Shown here piece by piece: positions 60,454 through 64,000 of a DNA stretch of 64,000 nucleotides. This DNA is from CAVPMN01 sp963706425 (lineage in GTDB: Bacteria; Actinomycetota; Acidimicrobiia; Acidimicrobiales; Acidimicrobilacustridaceae): contig CAVPMN010000020.1 in the NCBI GenBank assembly GCA_963706425.1, positions 1,178,001 through 1,242,000 on the forward strand, read 5' to 3'. Position 1 is the first letter of the stretch, and the number at the start of each line of letters is the position of its first letter. The notes under the pieces are model-generated. The model saw only the letters and a program-made list of their open reading frames with translations. It searched no databases and was not told where the DNA came from. The position numbers and the translations under genes are program-made.

Positions 60454-62229
60454 TCACCGCAGCTCGAACACCACCGGCACGAGCGTGACCGAGATGGCGA
60501 TCGATGCCAGCGACAGCGGCAAGCCGACTTTGGTGAAGTCGGTGAAGCGGTAACCACCCATGCCGAACACCATGGTGTTGGTCTGGTAGCCGATCGGGCT
60601 GATGAACGAGCACGACGCCATCAGCAGGATGATGATGGCGAGCGGACGCAGTTGCATGCCGGTCTCGACGCCGACTGCGGCCGCCACCGGGAACATCAGT
60701 GCGGCGGCCGCGTTGTTCGAGAGCAGCTCGGTGGCCAGCACCGTGCCGAGGGCGATGCCGAGCAGGATGCCGACGTCGCCGAAGTTCGACGTGAGCGACA
60801 CCAGCCCCTCGGCCACGGTCTGGGCCAGGCCGCTGGCGTTGGCGGCGGCACCCAGCCCGAAGCTGAACGCGATCATGGCGATGATGTCGAGGCTGATCGA
60901 GCGGCGGGCCTCGGACGGGGTGATGACCCGCATCACGAGCAGGGCCAGCACCACCCCGAGCGCGGCCTTGGTGAGATCGACCAGCCCGCTGCCGGCCAGC
61001 ACCACGAGCGCCAGGGTGGCGGCCTCGACCAGCCGGGCGCTGCGCCGACGCAGTGGCGCGGCGCCGTCGAGGGGCGCCACCACCGAGAACGCCGACGACT
61101 GGCGGGCCAGGTGCCGGAACCCTTCCGGCGCCACCACGAGGAGCACGTCGCCGGCCCGCAACGGCAGGTCGCCCAGCTTGCCGCCGAGACGGTCGCCGGC
61201 CCGGTGGACCGCGATCACCGCCGCGCCGAACGCCGAGCGGAACTCGGCGGCCTTGAGCGTCGAGCCGTTGAGGATGCTGCCTTCCGCCACCACCACCTCG
61301 TAGAACTGATGGCCGATGTCGCCGTCGACCGCGAAGTGGTGCTCCTCGGCCATGAGCAGCCCGTTGACGCCCTGCAGGTCGATGACCCGCTCGACCGCGC
61401 CGGCGAACACGAGACGATCGGCGTCCTCCAACACCTCGTCGGGGGCGACCGGGGCGATGGCGTGGTCGCCGCGCAGGATCTCGACCAGGTAGACGCCCTG
61501 CAGGTTGCGCAGGTTGGCGTCGATCACGCTCTGGCCCACGAGCGGGCTGCCGGCCGACACCACCATCTCGACCGTGAACTCGCGTGCGTCGAGCAGGTCC
61601 TCGTCGGGGGCACGTCGGGCCTTGAGCAGCAGGGGCGTCACCAGCACGATGAGCACGCCGCCGACGATCGCCAACGGCACGCCCACCGGCGTGATCTCGA
61701 AGACCCCGAGCGACGACTGGCCCGCGTCGTGCAGCAGCCCGCTGACGACCAGGTTGGTGGAGGTGCCGAGCACGGTGATGACGCCGCCGAGGATGGCCGC
61801 ATAGCTGAGCGGGATGAGGAAGCGCGACGGCGAACGGCCCGAGCGGCGGGCCCAGGCGGTGATGCGGGGCGCCAGCATCGCCACCAGCGGCGTGTTGGCC
61901 ACGAAGCCCGACGCCGCGATCACCGGGAAGACGAAGCGGGCCAACGTGCGCCGCTCGCTCGAGCTGTCGCCGGTGCCGAGCGCTCGGCGCGTGAGGCCGG
62001 AGAGCGCGCCGGTGATGTCGGCCGCACCGGCCAGCACGTAGAGCGCGGCCACGGTGATGGGCGCGATGTTCGAGAAGCCCGAGAACGCCTGCGAGGCGTC
62101 GACCACACCGAACAGGTAGAGCACGATGACCCCACAGCCCATCGCCACCGACGGTGGGACGCGCTCGGTCGCCAGCACCACCATCAGCACCACGATCACG
62201 CCGAGCGTGAACCACGCGTCAGCGCCCAC
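60454..62229 (-). CDS. SLC13/DASS-family permease with two TrkA-C domains
   Basis: This 591-residue membrane protein has two halves of about five to six helices. A cytoplasmic loop (about 200-400) holds two TrkA-C/RCK_C-like domains (EMVVSAGSPLVGQSVIDANL, EVVVAEGSILNGSTLKAAEF). The transport signatures SNT-type segments appear as GTSTNLVVSGLL and SNNAAAALMFPVAAAV. This is the SLC13-like group (YbiR/SAC1 relatives) of sulfate or dicarboxylate:sodium symporters. GTG start at 62229. An inverted repeat CTACC-N5-GGTAG lies about 25 nt upstream. Confidence 0.9.
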   Translation of the reverse strand: MGADAWFTLGVIVVLMVVLATERVPPSVAMGCGVIVLYLFGVVDASQAFSGFSNIAPITVAALYVLAGAADITGALSGLTRRALGTGDSSSERRTLARFVFPVIAASGFVANTPLVAMLAPRITAWARRSGRSPSRFLIPLSYAAILGGVITVLGTSTNLVVSGLLHDAGQSSLGVFEITPVGVPLAIVGGVLIVLVTPLLLKARRAPDEDLLDAREFTVEMVVSAGSPLVGQSVIDANLRNLQGVYLVEILRGDHAIAPVAPDEVLEDADRLVFAGAVERVIDLQGVNGLLMAEEHHFAVDGDIGHQFYEVVVAEGSILNGSTLKAAEFRSAFGAAVIAVHRAGDRLGGKLGDLPLRAGDVLLVVAPEGFRHLARQSSAFSVVAPLDGAAPLRRRSARLVEAATLALVVLAGSGLVDLTKAALGVVLALLVMRVITPSEARRSISLDIIAMIAFSFGLGAAANASGLAQTVAEGLVSLTSNFGDVGILLGIALGTVLATELLSNNAAAALMFPVAAAVGVETGMQLRPLAIIILLMASCSFISPIGYQTNTMVFGMGGYRFTDFTKVGLPLSLASIAISVTLVPVVFELR

Positions 62230-62253
62230 GAGGTCTGCCCCACCCGCGCTTCC

Positions 62254-62268
62254 CTACCAAGACGGTAG
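62254..62268. promoter_or_regulatory. inverted repeat upstream of SLC13 gene
   Basis: CTACC-AAGAC-GGTAG lies between the thiolase stop (62282) and the SLC13 start (62229). It could be a small operator or part of a thiolase terminator. Short arms limit confidence. Confidence 0.3.
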
Positions 62269-62281
62269 AGAATAGACGGAA

Positions 62282-63478
62282 TCAGTCGAGCTCGGTGCCG
62301 ACGATGCCCACGAAGCTGACCATCTCGCCGGGATAGCCGCCCAGGTTGTGGGTGAGGGCCAGGTGCCGATCGGCCACGGTGTCGATCTGGCGCTCGTCGG
62401 GAGCCTCGCTCCGGAGCTGCAGCCACGCCTCGAACATCATGCGCAGTCCCGACGCGCCGACCGGGTGGCCGAAGCTCTTGAGCCCACCGTCGGGGTTGAT
62501 CGGGAGCTCGCCGTGCAGGTCGAACGTGCCCGCGAGGATCTCCTTCCAGGCGGTGCCCCGTTCGGCGAAGCCGAGATCTTCCATCAACACCAGCTCGGTG
62601 GGCGTGAAGCAGTCGTGCACTTCGGCCATGGCGAGCTGATGACGGGGGTCGGTGATGCCTGCCTGCGCGTAGGCGTCTTCGGCGCAGCGCACGATCTCGG
62701 GGAAGGTGGTGTAGTCGTAGTCGGGGTCGAGCAGGCCGCTGCCGTTGCCGGCCACGAACGACAGCGCCTTGATGTAGAGCGGGTTGTCGCAGTAGCGAGG
62801 CGCATCCTCGGCTCGCACCACGATCGCGGCGGCCGACCCGTCGGCCACACCGGCGCAGTCGAACACGCTGAGCAGGCCGGCCACCGGCGGCATGGCGCAG
62901 ATCTGCTCCGTGCTGACCTCGCGGCGGAACTGCGCACGCGGGTTGCGGGCGCCGTTGTAGTGGTTCTTCGACGCGATGCGGGCCAAGACCTCACGCAGCT
63001 GGCCGATGTCGACGCCGTACTTGTCGGCGTAGGCGGGCGCGACCATCGAGAACATGGCGGCCGCGGTGAGCGTGCGTTGCGTGCCGTCGCTCGGGATCGG
63101 GAACGCGTTGAGGCCCTGGTAGCCGGAGTCCTTCACCTTCTCGACGCCCACCGCCATGGCCATGTCGTAGGCACCGCTGGCCACGGCGTAGGCCGCCTGG
63201 CGCAACGCCTCCGAGCCCGTGGCGCAGTAGTTCTCGACCCGGGTGACCGGCTTGCCGTCGAGCTGTAGCGGTCGGGCCAGGGTGATGCCGCTCATGCCCG
63301 ACTGGGCGGTGCCGAGCCAGTAGGCGTCGACCGTGTCCTTGTCGACCCCGGCCGAGGCGAACGCCTGGCCCGTCGCGTCGAGCAACAGGTCGTCGGTGCT
63401 CTCGGTGAAGGCCTCGGTGAACGGGGTGCACCCCATGCCGATGATGGCGACCTGGTCCTTGATGCCGTGCGATCCCAT
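62282..63478 (-). CDS. thiolase (acetyl-CoA acetyltransferase, SCP2-like)
   Basis: This 398-residue thiolase has the nucleophilic C85 in TRVENYCATGSEALRQA, the substrate-loop MAEVHDCFTPTELV and SFGHPVGASGLRMMFEAW. This SCP2-like group in actinobacteria cleaves or forms beta-ketoacyl-CoA in sterol or fatty-acid degradation. ATG at 63478 lies 2 nt after the upstream OB-fold gene's stop, so they are coupled; thiolase plus OB-fold (DUF35) protein pairs are typical of sterol side-chain aldolase/thiolase complexes. Confidence 0.92.
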   Translation of the reverse strand: MGSHGIKDQVAIIGMGCTPFTEAFTESTDDLLLDATGQAFASAGVDKDTVDAYWLGTAQSGMSGITLARPLQLDGKPVTRVENYCATGSEALRQAAYAVASGAYDMAMAVGVEKVKDSGYQGLNAFPIPSDGTQRTLTAAAMFSMVAPAYADKYGVDIGQLREVLARIASKNHYNGARNPRAQFRREVSTEQICAMPPVAGLLSVFDCAGVADGSAAAIVVRAEDAPRYCDNPLYIKALSFVAGNGSGLLDPDYDYTTFPEIVRCAEDAYAQAGITDPRHQLAMAEVHDCFTPTELVLMEDLGFAERGTAWKEILAGTFDLHGELPINPDGGLKSFGHPVGASGLRMMFEAWLQLRSEAPDERQIDTVADRHLALTHNLGGYPGEMVSFVGIVGTELD

Positions 63479-63480
63479 GG

Positions 63481-64000
63481 TCAGCTCTGGTCCTCTCCGA
63501 GGGCGGGCCCGGCGCCCCGCACCGGGCGACCCTTCCAGAAGTAGTTGTGGATGCCGTCGGCGGTGTTGAGTCGGCGGAAGGTCATCTCGACGCGACCACC
63601 GATGCTCACCTCGTCCTCGTCGATGTCGGTGAGCTCGATCGGCACCCGACCACCGACCCCTGGCGGATCGAAGTCGACCACCGCGAACACCACGGGCGGG
63701 CTGGGTGAGTAGGCCATGCGATCGATCGTGAAGGTGACGATGGTGCCTTCCGCGTCGGCCATCGGCAGCGGCTCCATGTCGTCGAGCGCGCCGCCGACCA
63801 TCGACACACGCGAAGGCGGCAGGTGCACCGCCCCCGACGCCCGGTCGCGCGAACCGACGAAGCCGTACTTCCACCCTTCGGCCCGGGCGGCCGCCGAGGC
63901 CGACACCCGCGCCGGCTCGGGCCGCCGGGGCGGCTCGACGGTGAGCATGCCCCGCCACGCGAGGAACTTGGCGTATGGCAGGCCGGCGCCGTTGCCGACC
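63481..64000 (-). CDS. OB-fold (DUF35) domain, C-terminal part of a larger protein (5' end outside window)
   Basis: The frame is open to the window edge, giving the last 172 residues: a linker (LPYAKFLAWRGMLTVEPPRR) then a DUF35 domain (YGFVGSRDRASGAVHLPPSR, VTFTIDRMAYSPSPPVVFAV, PIELTDIDEDEVSIGGRVEM). The linker is that of fused HMG-CoA-synthase-like/OB-fold proteins. The four zinc-ribbon cysteines expected around GSRDRASGAVHLPPSRVS are all replaced, so this copy probably binds no zinc there. It is the partner of the thiolase 2 nt downstream. Confidence 0.78.
   Translation of the reverse strand, partial: VGNGAGLPYAKFLAWRGMLTVEPPRRPEPARVSASAAARAEGWKYGFVGSRDRASGAVHLPPSRVSMVGGALDDMEPLPMADAEGTIVTFTIDRMAYSPSPPVVFAVVDFDPPGVGGRVPIELTDIDEDEVSIGGRVEMTFRRLNTADGIHNYFWKGRPVRGAGPALGEDQS

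Overview
The window is GC-rich (roughly 70 %) with many GTG starts. It looks like the chromosome of an actinomycete (Actinomycetota), probably a deep-branching class such as Acidimicrobiia. Supporting markers are a WhiB1-type regulator next to a PdtaS-type kinase, DUF3107, DUF3039, DUF2203 and Septum_form-type proteins, a class E-like sortase, and many start codons placed 6-8 nt after a TANNNT box (leaderless transcripts). I see no tRNA, rRNA, insertion sequence, phage or CRISPR array. The class assignment is inference.

Layout. 1-4041: end of an alpha/beta hydrolase, etfB-etfA, a lipid kinase and a glycerophosphodiesterase. 4175-12192: a regulatory and metal-cofactor block with a CRP-like site before whiB, pdtaS, a zinc-ribbon protein, two Get3/ArsA-like ATPases, DUF3107, mrp, a SufR-like regulator and a cysteine desulfurase. 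12206-14227: a long palindrome, an FAD oxidoreductase and sixA. 14246-21112: a complete ccmABCDEFGHI operon (System I cytochrome c maturation), every gene overlapping the next. 21181-30237: a sortase, a lipoprotein, two crotonases, a GH63-like hydrolase beside a GT4 transferase, an alcohol dehydrogenase with a TetR regulator, and small proteins. 30286-41804: a second palindrome, PEP synthase, a second alcohol dehydrogenase, a copper operon (55-aa peptide, copA, csoR), a third palindrome, a beta-CASP nuclease and an MMPL transporter preceded by two CsoR-like operators. 41817-48948: acyl-CoA dehydrogenase, divergent cysS/valS, a different intergenic repeat and an MscS channel. 49023-56756: redox and oxidative-stress genes (DM13 protein, di-haem DUF1111 oxidoreductase, Fe-SOD, ABC1 kinase, MsrA) and a CoA-transferase. 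56779-64000: a GT-C transferase, an unknown protein, a saccharopine-dehydrogenase-like enzyme, an SLC13 transporter, a thiolase and an OB-fold partner.

How genes fit together. ETF, acyl-CoA dehydrogenase, crotonases, thiolase and the CoA-transferase point to fatty-acid or sterol-type beta-oxidation feeding electrons to a respiratory chain. Ccm supplies c-type cytochromes, and the DUF1111 protein has two CXXCH sites. Mrp, the SufR-like regulator and the cysteine desulfurase form an Fe-S cluster module around one 14-bp palindrome. CopA, CsoR and perhaps the MMPL protein form a copper module.

Two features stand out. First, a family of near-perfect 47-51 bp palindromes with identical 22-bp core arms occurs three times, each time between the 3' ends of converging genes. 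Second, at least 17 single-base indels (15 extra, 2 missing bases) break 11 otherwise intact genes, which most simply means consensus-sequence errors, concentrated at 33.4-40.9 kb. Frameshifted genes are given as one CDS with the break positions stated. No gene-free stretch exceeds about 210 bases.
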